From Pithys albifrons albifrons (lineage: Eukaryota > Chordata > Aves > Passeriformes > Thamnophilidae), in assembly GCF_047495875.1 (NCBI RefSeq), contig NC_092459.1, forward strand, positions 6,576,965 to 6,640,964: a stretch of DNA of 64,000 nt, written 5' to 3'. The translations under genes and the position numbers were made by a program. Positions 1 to 10,944 of this stretch are shown piece by piece (position 1 is the first letter of the stretch; every line of letters begins with the position of its first letter). Under the pieces are notes generated by a model, which had not been told where the DNA came from, did not search any database, and saw only the letters and a list, made by a program, of their open reading frames with translations.

Positions 1-640
1 CCCAAAAGAACCATACACTGGTATTTATATATCATGGAAAAATAGTCTTGTGGATATGCAAGCAGATTTTCCTCATGACATGAATTTAAAGTTTGCAGTT
101 AAAGCAGTTTGTAAGTTTTAATTAGTCTTTTTATTTTTTTTTAGACAAATTCATGCATGAAATTCTGCTTGTAAGAGGAACTTCTTTTTTGATAACACAC
201 ATTCTCCCCCCTATTTATTAGCAGCAAGAGAGCAAAAGAAGGAAAAAGACACTAAGAAGCAAGTTCATGTGAGTCCTGACTCCAACATGAAACTATAGCT
301 AAAATTAATGCTAGGTCACTGCAGTCAAAAACAGTGCAATGAAAAAAAAAGAAAAGTAATAAAACCAAAATCTACTAAAGAATCAACTTGACACAGCAAC
401 AAAAAAAAAATAGGAGTAAATAGAAAATTGTGGTAACTGAAATAAGATCATGAAAGCTTTTATAACACTGAGGAATAGCTGAAATATCTGATTTGACCAA
501 AAAATTCCTCTTAGGATTTCTAATGAACCCTATCAACTAAAGCCACAGAAGCATGGGGCCACTCAGAGAAGCTGATGAAATTCTCCTCTCTGCTGAGAAA
601 AGTGAAAAGATTTATTCAGGATTTCTGGAGGTGCTACTTA
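1..640. other. Unique AT-rich non-coding DNA
   Basis: No open frame with recognisable protein similarity, no RNA gene and no repeat family that I recognise. It has short A and T runs only. It ends where a minus-strand CR1 fragment starts. Confidence 0.6.
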
Positions 641-938
641 TCATAGAATCACAGAATCATAGTATCGATTGGGTTGGAAAAGATCTCTGAGATTATCAAG
701 TCCAACCCTTGGTCCAGCTCCAGTCCGTTTACCAGATCATGGCACTCAGTGCCATGTCCAATCTCAGTTTAAAAACCTCCAGGGATGGTGAATCCACCAC
801 CTCTCTGGGCAGCCCATTCCAATCCCTGATTACTTTCTCTGTAAAGATTTTTTTCTGATATCCAACTTCAATTTCCCCTGGCAGAGCTTGAACCCGTGCC
901 CCCTTGTCCTATTGCTGAGTGCCTGGGAGAAGAGACCA
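641..938 (-). mobile_element. CR1 LINE 3' fragment, 5'-truncated
   Basis: Read on the minus strand this segment is colinear with the end of the full-length CR1 at 15,985-20,309. It matches from the ORF2 C-terminal coding region (the stretch equivalent to about 20,010) through the stop region, the GGTTGGA/TCCAACC stem and a degenerate ATTCTATG tail (TCATAGAATCACAGAATCAT on the + strand). Only the last 300 bases are present, the usual CR1 5' truncation. The close colinearity with few gaps suggests the same or a neighbouring subfamily, but this copy carries more substitutions in the tail and cannot encode anything. Confidence 0.93.
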
Positions 939-3900
939 TGTTTTTATATCCTCAGGATGAAATTGATTTCTTTCTAAATTTTAAATAAAATTCAGGAGTT
1001 TGCCCCCTAGAGTCACCAAATCCATTTTTGTAGTGTTATCTCAGTCTGTTCTCTCCCATCCTCTATTCATATTCTAGATTATTCTCATTTGAGAATGGCG
1101 TCTTGTACTTGTTCATACCAAATGCTGTATTTTCTTCTAAGGATCTCTCTTCTGTATTAAGATAATTTTGGTATTTATTTGCGTATTCCAACATAGTTAA
1201 ATCCCTTTGACCTCAGCTACTGCCAGATTTAATCTATCTACTCTTTAATCTAATGTTTATTCATAAAAAACACTGATGAGTACCACACAAGATATATCTT
1301 GGCAGGAACTACCTTGGTACAACCTAGTGTGCTGTATGTGAACCAATGAAAACTGTTCTTTATATTCAGTATTCAAACATCTTTGCACCTATGCTACATT
1401 AATATTATGCAAATGGTGTTTCCATAACAAAATTTTAAGAATGCTGCATGAGAGAAAACAAATAAAACACAGCCCAAAATGTGAAGCTAAATGGCAATGG
1501 GATCATATGAAAAGTGTAGCATGACTTCTTCCCCTCTTCCCATAAAAGCTACTACCCTGCTATAAAAAAGAAACTAGATTGCTTTGATAGAAATCATAGT
1601 GGCAGTTACTCAAGATTTTATGGTTATCTAGGTACCTATAAAATGTTTGATTACTCTTTTGCAGTATTTTTCTAGGAAATTAATAACGATAGTTGATTGA
1701 TCTTCATTTCTATAATTCTTCTTTTTAAGAACAGACACAATATTTGCTTTTTTTCAAAGCTTACAGGATTTAGCAGAACTCCGTGGACTTCACAAACTAA
1801 CTGCCCAGAACTCTGAAATTCCTCCACGATTTTCTTCTGTCATGGGATTGCTGTTTCAGAAAAGTAAACAAAGCTCATGTAAGTCAAATCAAACTTTAGA
1901 CAGATCCACACTATGAATCCAGAGCATTTTCATCTGAAGAAAAGACAGAGAAAAGGGCTTTAAATCACATTCAGACATTTAAGTTATACACTGAAGAACC
2001 TTTCAAATGTATCCCTCAGACAATTTACATGCACTTCCTGCAATTTGTAAGTTACAAGGACAATCAGAGGACTAACGACTCCTGCTATTTTGACATAGTA
2101 GAGTATGAAGATCCAGGAAATGGTAATACTGGAAGTGTTATTAAATGGATTGAAGAAACTCCTAATAAGAGTAAAGAGAAGTAAAGAGAAAGCCAGGAAT
2201 GTTGAACCTAACAACAACAAAATCTGCAATTCTGTTCCAGAGCTGCAGTTTGTTTAATATATGTTTGACTATGGAATTGTAAGCAAGAGAGTTTCCAAAG
2301 TGATTTCTTATAAAAATATACATATATATAGTTACATACACACTTTTACCTGTTTTTGTATCGTATTGTCTGCCTTCTAAATCACACAAAAATACATTCA
2401 AGTTCATGAAGAAGAGTGACTAGAGAAACAGAAAAAGAAGTCCTTAATCTACACTCATTGTTGTTTAGTATTCTGAAAAGAAACTTCCAAATACTTAGAG
2501 CCTTGATACTGTTGCTATTTTTTATCACAGAAAAATCTTGAATTCAGTCAGAATCAGACCTCATTGTAAAATATATTTTCTATCCACTTGGGGATAGACA
2601 TTATCCCTTTCAGGCAAACTACAGTCTAAGTATATGAAACAGAAGATGAATGGGAGGCGTAGTTGATAGAGAAACATAAAGTGACTCTCATCACATCACT
2701 GAGTAGATTGATTGCAGTGTTAGAAATTTGAACCAAATTTCATGAATCCTTATGAGATTCATTTTTCCATTGTGGACACTGAATATTTCCTGGTATGTAA
2801 GAAATGTTCAAAACATGATCCATGTTAATCTTCATGCAGAATATATTTAATATCAATTTTTATTTTATTTCCAGAGGTTTGGTAGTATTTTTCTTTTTAC
2901 ACTTAGAAATAAATATAATCTCCAGAAGACAGTGCAAATTAAACAAAGCAAGGAATACAGTTGAAATATATCCACAGTCCTATTTGTATGATACATAATT
3001 GCCAAACTGTTGCCATAATGTTTCAGAGTAACTTCAGAGAATTCCTTAAGAATAAAGCTCATTAAGCAAGATAATATCTTTTTCAGTGTGCTACATAAGG
3101 TGACACACTAATGAAAACCTACAGGAAAAAAAACTTAGGACAAAGAACCTGAAGAACTTTTATCCTTGAAAATGCCTTAATTGCACATAATAAGAAAAAT
3201 TTCACTGCACTTTCTTTAATATTCAAGCTAAGCAAAAGATCATTAGAAGTGTATTGAAGTTCTTAGTCCACACCTGGCTGCAAGTGAATGCTTAGGCAAC
3301 TTATGAACCTTGTAATGGAATGAGCAAATGAAAGAAAGCTGCTTATAATTTAGGTTTGCTTTTATGCTTCTCTGTATTAGAGCTGTGAATTAAATGAAAT
3401 CAATTTCAAGTATTCCAAACATGCCAACACCTCCACAATCCTCTGTGTATTCAGAGGTGAAGTGGGCCATAGAAATAGCCTTTTCTATACAATCAGATAT
3501 TTCTTTTGAAAGGAACTGTATATATGTTGCTAATCATTACATGACATTTTTGTGTACTTCGGGAAGTGCTATGCCAATAAATTCTACTTTATTTTTCATG
3601 TGATGTGCTCTTTGAGAGTGGAAGAGTAAAAGGAAGTCTGTAACAGTAGGGCAAGCATGTCTATATAAAGATGGGTAATGATTATTATAATATTTACTCT
3701 TTTTTTTTTTTGTCTTGTTCCTCCATGTTGCTTTTACTCTTCTCTCTTTCTCACCTCATTCAGAAAATAAGGAGTTCCTCAGCTTCTGGAAACCAAGAGC
3801 AGCCCACAGAAGTGAACTTATTTGATGAGGTTCATCTTCTGACAGAACAAAATATAATTTGGTGTCCTTTAAGCAACTTCTAAAATATGGACAATCTTTG

Positions 3901-4629
3901 TATGTAAAAGTATGGGAAAATAATGAATAAGGGTCAGTTCTGGAGGCACTAAGATTTTTTTCTCTTTTCTACAGGAAGGTAGAAAATTTGGCTGGCTGAC
4001 AGAACCAGCTGTCTTGAGCATAAATGCCATTAATGCAGCTCTTGCCTTGATGTGCTTACTAATGGACCTTGTACTCTCTCACTGCACTGCCAACTCCAAA
4101 AGCTCCAAAATAAAGATTTTTTTCCAGTTTGCTTTGCCTTTGAGGAAAGACTTTGGGTTTGTTCCTAAAAGATACTATGAAGTTTGTTCTTTCCCTCGTT
4201 ATGAACTCACTCTGATGACTGACCCTGTGTGTAGGAATCTGAACGGTTGAGTTAAAATCTGGCTAAATATCCCAGAGAGAAGGCTCAAAGATATTCGTAA
4301 CACTCAGTTCACTGTGATATTCCCCTCTTCGCAAATTTCAATGAATTCACCAATGTCTCTCCTGGCCCCTAATTACCCCTACCTGAGGCTTGCCAATAAC
4401 ATATTCCTTGTACCACTTCATGCCCTCCCTCCTCCACATAACATGTCCTTCTATCAGCTCCAAATGATGACTGGTTCCCTCCATGCCTCCTTTTCTCCTT
4501 TCTCCATCCTGGGAAACAAGGAAACAATGCCAAGGGTGACAACTACTTTTTTTTTTCACAGACTGGAGTATCAGGGGTTGAAAGCAAAGGGAGTTAGAAG
4601 ATGGTAACACCTCTATGGAAAACCCTATA

Positions 4630-4669
4630 TGCTTTCAGATCACAGTGGGAAAATTCTGATCTGAAAGCA
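4630..4669. repeat. Perfect 13-bp inverted repeat (hairpin)
   Basis: Arms TGCTTTCAGATCA (4,630-4,642) and TGATCTGAAAGCA (4,657-4,669) are exact reverse complements separated by 14 nt. It would fold into a compact 40-nt hairpin if transcribed, or a small cruciform. The flanks do not extend the stem, so it is too short for a typical pre-miRNA. Confidence 0.85.
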
Positions 4670-6433
4670 GCTGGTTCATAACTTCAGAAAACCTGAAAAA
4701 AAGGTTGGTAAAACTTAGCTACAGTTCTAACAAGGAGTCTGGCAAAGCCTGAGAAAGTTTAAAAGGCACTTACTCCATTAAATGTTAAAATTTTAATTAA
4801 TAAGACATTAGCTGTAGTTTAATACTTCTCTTTGAGTGTTGAAGGAGGACAAAATGGAATTGATTTTGAACACATAGGAGCACACATATACATATGTGCA
4901 TACATATCTGATGCATGTGCCTCTAATGTTCCTTCTCTAAATTGTCCCTAGGCTCAGTCATATGGATAAATTAAAATAAAAATAAACTTTAAGCCATAGG
5001 ATCCCCAGGTGAATTAGCTATGAAGCTGGTCACGCAGACTTTAATGCAAAATGTCTCTGCTTCAGAGAAGCTGAGATTTAAATGAATGCCAAAATTCTTT
5101 CAATGATAAAACAAAAAATGACATTTAGAACTTTGAAAGACCTTGAGCAACTAAAATACTTAAATATTATTGGATCACAGGGAAAGAGAGAACATGCTGA
5201 ATTCTATTTAGAGTTTTATGTGGGTGGTAGAAGTCTTATTCTGTTCCTATTTGTTGAAAAAAACATATTTACATAGCTACATGATTAGTGTTCTCCCTCA
5301 GGATATTGTGAGTAGGTTATTTGGATCACCCATACAAACCCTTTGCAGAATAGAAGGGATCATTTTGCCACTAAAACTACTGTGGAAAAAAAAAAGTGAG
5401 GAAAAAGCTTTTTATCTTTAACTCTGTAAGCTTTTGTGGCAATCTAGGAGAATTTACTCTTATAAGTAGCCTTCAATAAGTACTAACTTGCTGAAAGATG
5501 TTATTTTTGTTCTTTTGTAAGGCAAAATACTGCCTGGAAAAAATACATGATTTGGGGAATAAAAGAATCTACAGAAAATCCAGTCTTATTATAGTTTAAC
5601 AGCAAAGTGAAATTCATGGCTTTGAAATTAAGTGTTGAGAATTTTTAAATTGTTTGGTTTGAAATTATATGATAAGAATCTCTAATTTGAGTATCTTTAG
5701 GAATCAATGTGCTATTTAAATTTTTGCTTTGTTTTAAGCCTCAGATGACAAATATAATTGGCTGTCTGACTACAAAGTATCATGACTTACATAATTTAGA
5801 GCAGTTGTTTGGGCCAAACTGTAGAAGAACTGAAAAAGAAAGCTGCATTTTCAGCCATTAAAATTCCTTGTCTTTCTGTTTGTGGTAGAGATGGATGTGT
5901 AGAGAAAAAAAATATCCTGTCCTATCAGGTAACAGTGAAGAATGTATGGCTCTGGCTAAAAGTCAGTTCCCATCTTTACATTTCCACTGAATTAATGATT
6001 TGGGTAGTTCTTTTCCAGTCTCTTCTCTAATTCTCTAAAATATCTAAGGGCTGGATGTACATCCACACCATGGGTTTTATTCAGTTCGTGGAAAATTTTA
6101 AGAATTTTCATTGGCTGTAAAAACAGAAAAGCCAAATAGAGTCTCATCATTGGGGTTTCCGAGCCATGGTGAGATCACTTGGATAAGGTGATTACAGATG
6201 TAATAATTGTGACAAACTTTGGCAACATCTTTTTTTTGACAGCAGCATATGTATTGGTTCTTCAGGTCATGCTGAAGCAGTTCCTTTTGTTCTGGAATGT
6301 CAAGGCTGACAGTTCAGTGCCTCGTGTGTATCTGCAGTGGCTGGAGGGGAAGATGTGTAACACTCGCTGATGCTGTACTCTATTGCAAGGAAGGGAGAAA
6401 GAAGCCAACCTGCACAGCAGTTTCTTTGGTAAC

Positions 6434-6502
6434 CATATATATCTATATATGCATACACATCCTACATATCTATCTACCTACCTATCTGTCTGTCTTTTTA
6501 TC
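6434..6502. repeat. Imperfect TATA/ATCT simple repeat
   Basis: Runs of ATAT, CTAT, CTAC and CTGT tetramers follow one another (TATCTATC, TACCTACC, TCTGTCTG), a decayed tetranucleotide microsatellite. Confidence 0.75.
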
Positions 6503-9500
6503 TAGAATGTTAAAGAGGTGTCTTTTGTTCACTAATATTAATCGTCTGACTGTTCCTCATGTGTGTCCTATGCCTTGATACTATAATAGTGTATAAGCAC
6601 TTTTCAGCTCATCCTTGCTATTGTTACTGTATTTTAAAAATAATTTTGCATATAATTACCCATTTTTGCTCTTTTTTTGATATGTGATTATGCTATTATA
6701 AAATCCAATAAAAATAGGTGAACTGAAAAGGAAAGAGAAACCAATTTAAATTAAATTTCTAAATTAGATATCTAATACTGATAGATTACCTTCTTTTCAA
6801 ATATAACATTCAACAAAAGAAACAGTAAAAATGCAAATATTGTTTCTCTTTATAATGAGATTTCTTTGCACACTAGTTCTTTGCCTAACCCTGGAATTGC
6901 CGTAGGCATTGCAGTAGCTTACTTGTGCTCCTTCTTTCCTTCTTATTACTTTCTTTATTAAGCAATACTAAGTGCTTTTGAATGCTTAATGTTAAAACAG
7001 TTATGTTATTTACCTCATTAGATTTCAAGAGAAGAAGACGTGTTTCATGTGGTAATGATTTCCCATTTTACAGGGCTAAGGTCCAAAGTTCTCAAAGCAC
7101 TTTATGTCAGTAAATTAATATTTTTTCTATCTTTCCATCTTTGTTAAACACTATGAATTTAATGTATGCATTACGTAAATGAGAACAACTAAGCCAGCTG
7201 AAGCCATATTGGACATAGAAAGGATCTGCTCATGTTGTGAAGTAATTTGGAGGGATTCAACAGTGTGTTTTAGATAAATTTACCCTGGTCCCTTGATGCA
7301 AGCATCCCCCCTGGATATTTCAAAGCTATCTCAATAACTGGACATTATTTCTTACCCTCTGTTTTTCACTAAGGGAGAGTAAGCTTTAATCACCCACGTG
7401 GAGAGGAATTTCCCATTTAGTGCCCTCTGGCAGAAATCTGCTTCCTATGTACAAAAATCGCTGTGTAAACCAAACCAAAGGAGAGCAAATGGAGGCAGTT
7501 GAGATACCTCAAAACTGTGCTAGTGCTCTGAAGCAGATCTCTAAGGTAGGTGTGAATGCATCTGGAAGACATGTCCAAGTCAGAGTAGTATTAAAATAAA
7601 CCTGTCTGAGGCTCACACAGAAGCCAGTGATTCTTAGTTTACAATTGTTGAGTAGCAACACAACTGGGAATGGGCTGTGATTACATGTTAAAATTACAAC
7701 AAATCAGTGAGAGAAATTCTAAAGCAACTGAAGTGGTTTGTAGTTACTAGTAAGCACATCTCTTCACTCCACATATAAACTTCTGTTAAAAAAAAAAACA
7801 CACAAACCCCCCAACACTTTTGTAGCGAAGTGCCCAGCTGATATTTGTATGAATCATGTACTGTTGCCTCTTCTCTCCTTAATCTTTTTATTACTAGCCT
7901 GTCCTCAACTTGAACTCCTTTAAATAGAATCTTCATCTGCCCTTCCTGAAAGCAAAGCACTTAACACATTCGGTGTGCTGCCATAAAGAAAATAACAAAA
8001 TAGATGACATTTTGGATCTAGAGCCAGATATGGATGTTGCCATTCATTCCACAGCCTGATTTATCACTGCAATCTTTGTATTGCACAGTGCCATCAATGG
8101 TTTTTCATATACAGAGGTGGCTGAGGATTTTCGGAATGGACTTTCATTAATAATTGAATCAAGATTGGTTTGTTGTATTGCATAAGGTCAGATGATTTTT
8201 TCAACATATGGACAGCTGCTGAGGAGGGGAAACATTTTCAAAACTTCCAAACATTTTCTCTGTAAATAACTATAACTCCTTTGCTGTTCTGCAGTTATGG
8301 GAGTTTCTTTCACCTACTTAGTAGGCAGAAGCAGCACCATGGTATTTAGATGACCCAGCTATACCATAAATGCCAGTTACAGGAAACAATCAATTTACAG
8401 TTAGTCCAGTATCTGAAAATTGTTTATTTAACTTTCTGATGAATATAAGGAAGTTCCAAGCAACAATTGCTTGATAGAGGAAAAAGATGAATCTCAACTA
8501 AATGGGGAGGAAGAATTCAGTCAGCTCTTAACATATTATTTGCAATCTAATTTGTTTTTCAAAGAAGTGATGTTTATTTAACACAGTAGCATTTTACTAC
8601 ATGCAGTGCTAATGGAGGTTAAATAAAAGACACAAGGGCAATAAAATCTCTCACTTACTTTTCACACAAGGACAAAACTGCTATGTGAGAGAAATGCAGA
8701 ATAATTTCTCAATCCTCACAGCACTTTTTGACACCACTGGCTATGGGTTACCTCTTAAGGATTTGAAGATTTTACTGGAGCTGACTGATTTAGATTTGGA
8801 TAGGTTTAAATCATACTTGTCAGTGTGCTATTAATTTTTAACCACAGTCATTTTTTTCCTAGACCTGTTAATATGCTAGGCAGTCCCAGGAAGCACAACA
8901 CTTTGACCCATGCTCTCCAGCATTTGCATATGGCACTTTCTAGAGGTGCTTTACTCTGTAATCAAAATTCTAACTTTCTCCTCAACAGCATACAGATTTG
9001 GGAATCCACAGACTCAGATGAAAGACCCTTCAAACTGGTCATATGATTATCAGACACACATTCTTTTATGCTAACTGGTCTTTTCCTACTCAATTCAGAT
9101 GAAACACAAATAACTTCAGCTCGCTACAAAACTTTGTAGACAATATTCTTTCTCTGGAGGTGCAGTGTGATGGAATATGGTTTTTCTTTACAACCCACCA
9201 ATTATTTTCATGTCTTTTCTGGACCTTGAGATTTCTTTGGGAGCCACATTAGTCAGAGAAATACAGTAAGGCTAAGATTACTGTTGCCTCAGCACAACGT
9301 AAAACTTTGTTTGAAGCCTTTCTGACAACCCGTTTGGGAATGAATGCAGCCCCATCTTTTCAGAATTTCAAAACAGATCACTACACAACCCCAAACTGTC
9401 TCAAGTTTTCAAACTGAGAAAACTTTGTAAAAGTAATAGAGGCATTTCGTTACCATCAGTCTAACATTGAATTTAATTTTTAAAAGCTTGGTAGAATATA

Positions 9501-9667
9501 CTTGCGGGTTTCAAAACTGGCAGACTCTCTTATGAAAACTCCTACATCTGTATGATCCTCTCCAGAAATATGAAACTTTTAGTCCCTGCAGCTGTGACTC
9601 AGGTTAACTAATCAGTGATACAAGATTTGTTGAAGTCACCTGTTCTGAGCTCTTCAAAAGGTTGGTC

Positions 9668-9692
9668 AGTTTAAGAGCTGAGCTCTTAAACT
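9668..9692. repeat. 25-bp near-perfect palindrome
   Basis: Arms AGTTTAAGAGCT (9,668-9,679) and AGCTCTTAAACT (9,681-9,692) are exact reverse complements around a single central G. It abuts the left edge of the LTR relic that begins at about 9,693, so it may be part of an insertion or deletion junction. A related TGAGCTCTT motif occurs 25-30 bp upstream. Confidence 0.85.
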
Positions 9693-10062
9693 TTGGATAA
9701 TGAAAAAGAAAAACAATCCCTCCTCCAATCCTCGTTCCTGATTTCTCTGTCTCCTGCCCCGAGTAATGTGGGAGGACAGGGAATGGGAGCTGTGGTCAAT
9801 TCATCACATATTGTCTCTGTCACTCCTTCCTCCTCACACCCTTCCATCACTCCAGACACTCCCAGGACTTTCTCCAATGAGTCCTTCCCACAAGTTGCAA
9901 TTCTTCATGAGCAGCTCCAGTGTGGGTCGTTTCCACAAGGTGCAGTCCTTGAGGAACAGACTGCTCCAGTGTGGACTCCCCTCTCCACAGGGTCACAGCC
10001 TCTTTCAGATTCATCTGCCTGCTCTGGTGTGGGATCCTCCATAGTTTGCAGGTAGATATTTG
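9693..10062 (-). mobile_element. ERV LTR relic (family C), distal part, interrupted
   Basis: This segment has the iterated CTCCAGTGTGG and CCACAAGGTGCAGTCCT motifs and the CTGTCACTCCTTCCTCCTCA block that I associate with a common bird endogenous-retrovirus LTR, here in reverse orientation. The matching other half resumes at 10,585 after a nested insertion. Its left end begins abruptly beside a palindrome, and the outer terminus of the LTR seems to be missing. Family assignment rests on remembered motif order, not on a database search. Open frames within it are incidental. Confidence 0.65.
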
Positions 10063-10584
10063 TGTGCTGATTTTGGCTGAGATAGAGTTAGTTTTCTTCA
10101 CAGTATTTTGCATGATGCTGTGTTTAGGATTTTTGCTGAAAACAGTGTTGTTAACATAGGGATGTTTCCATTGTTAATGAGCAGTGCTCACGCAGCATCA
10201 AGACCTCTTCTGCTCCTTGCTCCACCTCATGCCAACAGTGAAGAGGCTGGGAGGACACAAGGAGTTGGGAATTGGACACAGGTGGGACAAATGACTCCAA
10301 TGATCAAAGGGAAATCCCATAGGAATGGTGTCAGAAGATAAACTGGAGGAAGAAGGAAGAAACAACGCAAATCATAGTTACATGTGAGGGAACCCTGGGG
10401 ATGGCTGAACACCTGCCTGGCCATGGGAAGAGGCAAATAAATTCCTTGTTTTGCTTTGCTTTTGCACACAACGTTTGCTTTATCAAAGCACAAGTTTTCT
10501 CCCTTTTACGATCCTGTCCCCCATTCCACTAAGAGGGAATGAGCAAGAGGGTCTCTAGGGCTGATTTTGCAGCTGGTGTTGTCA
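10063..10584 (+). mobile_element. ERV solo LTR (family B), nested in another LTR
   Basis: It starts TGTGCTGATTTTGGCTGAGA and continues with GATAGAGTTAGTTTTCTTC, AAAACAGTGTTGTTAACA, GGCTGAACACCTGCCTGGCC and AATTCCTTGTTTTGCTTTGC. The same ordered blocks occur in the LTR at 35,701-36,291. There is no internal retroviral sequence, so it is a solo LTR. It interrupts a family C LTR lying in the opposite orientation, which makes it the younger insertion. The right boundary (around 10,584, ending GTCA) is uncertain, and no clean target duplication is visible at the boundaries chosen. Confidence 0.75.
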
Positions 10585-10944
10585 TGAAAATCCATGCCAC
10601 TGTTAACCTTCCTGGGTGGCAAGGGAATCTCTGCTCTGGATCTTGAAGCACCTCCTCCCCCTCATACTGAGCTCTGGTTTCTGCAGGGCTGTTTCATACA
10701 GTCTCACTCCACTCTCAGGCTGCAGTTGCCCTTCTGCAGCTTTCCCCCCATTAAATTTGTTATTCCGGAGGCCCTACAACCTGCTGATCACTGATGGATT
10801 CAACTTGGACATAAGCAGGTCCACCCTGGAGCTGCCTGGCATTGTCTCTGTCAGATACATGGGAAGTTTCTAGCACCTTCTCAGGAAAGCCATCCCTGTA
10901 ACTCCCCTGCTACCAGAATGGGGCCATACAAACCCAATTCAACA
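10585..10944 (-). mobile_element. ERV LTR relic (family C), proximal part
   Basis: This continues the element interrupted at 10,062. It contains GGGAATCTCTGCTCTGG, GAAGCACCTCCTCCCCCTC, a CTGCAGGGCTGTTTC block, and ends with GGGCCATACAAACCCAATTC then AACA. In the reverse complement it therefore begins TGTTGAATTGGGTTTG, a typical bird ERV LTR start. Together with 9,693-10,062 it makes about 730 bp of one LTR once the nested copy is removed. Confidence 0.65.

Larger units (their letters stand above)
939..9667. other. Unique non-coding DNA, about 8.7 kb
   Basis: No exon, RNA gene or recognisable transposon was found. Open frames here are short and their translations are anonymous and low in complexity. 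Notable items inside are a 13-bp-arm hairpin at 4,630-4,669 and an ATCT/TATA-type simple repeat near 6,434-6,502. Diverged ancient repeats cannot be excluded without a profile search. Confidence 0.5.

Noticed and set aside
9693..10055. 120-codon open frame
   Set aside because: Lies in LTR sequence and crosses the nested insertion junction at 10,062; non-coding.
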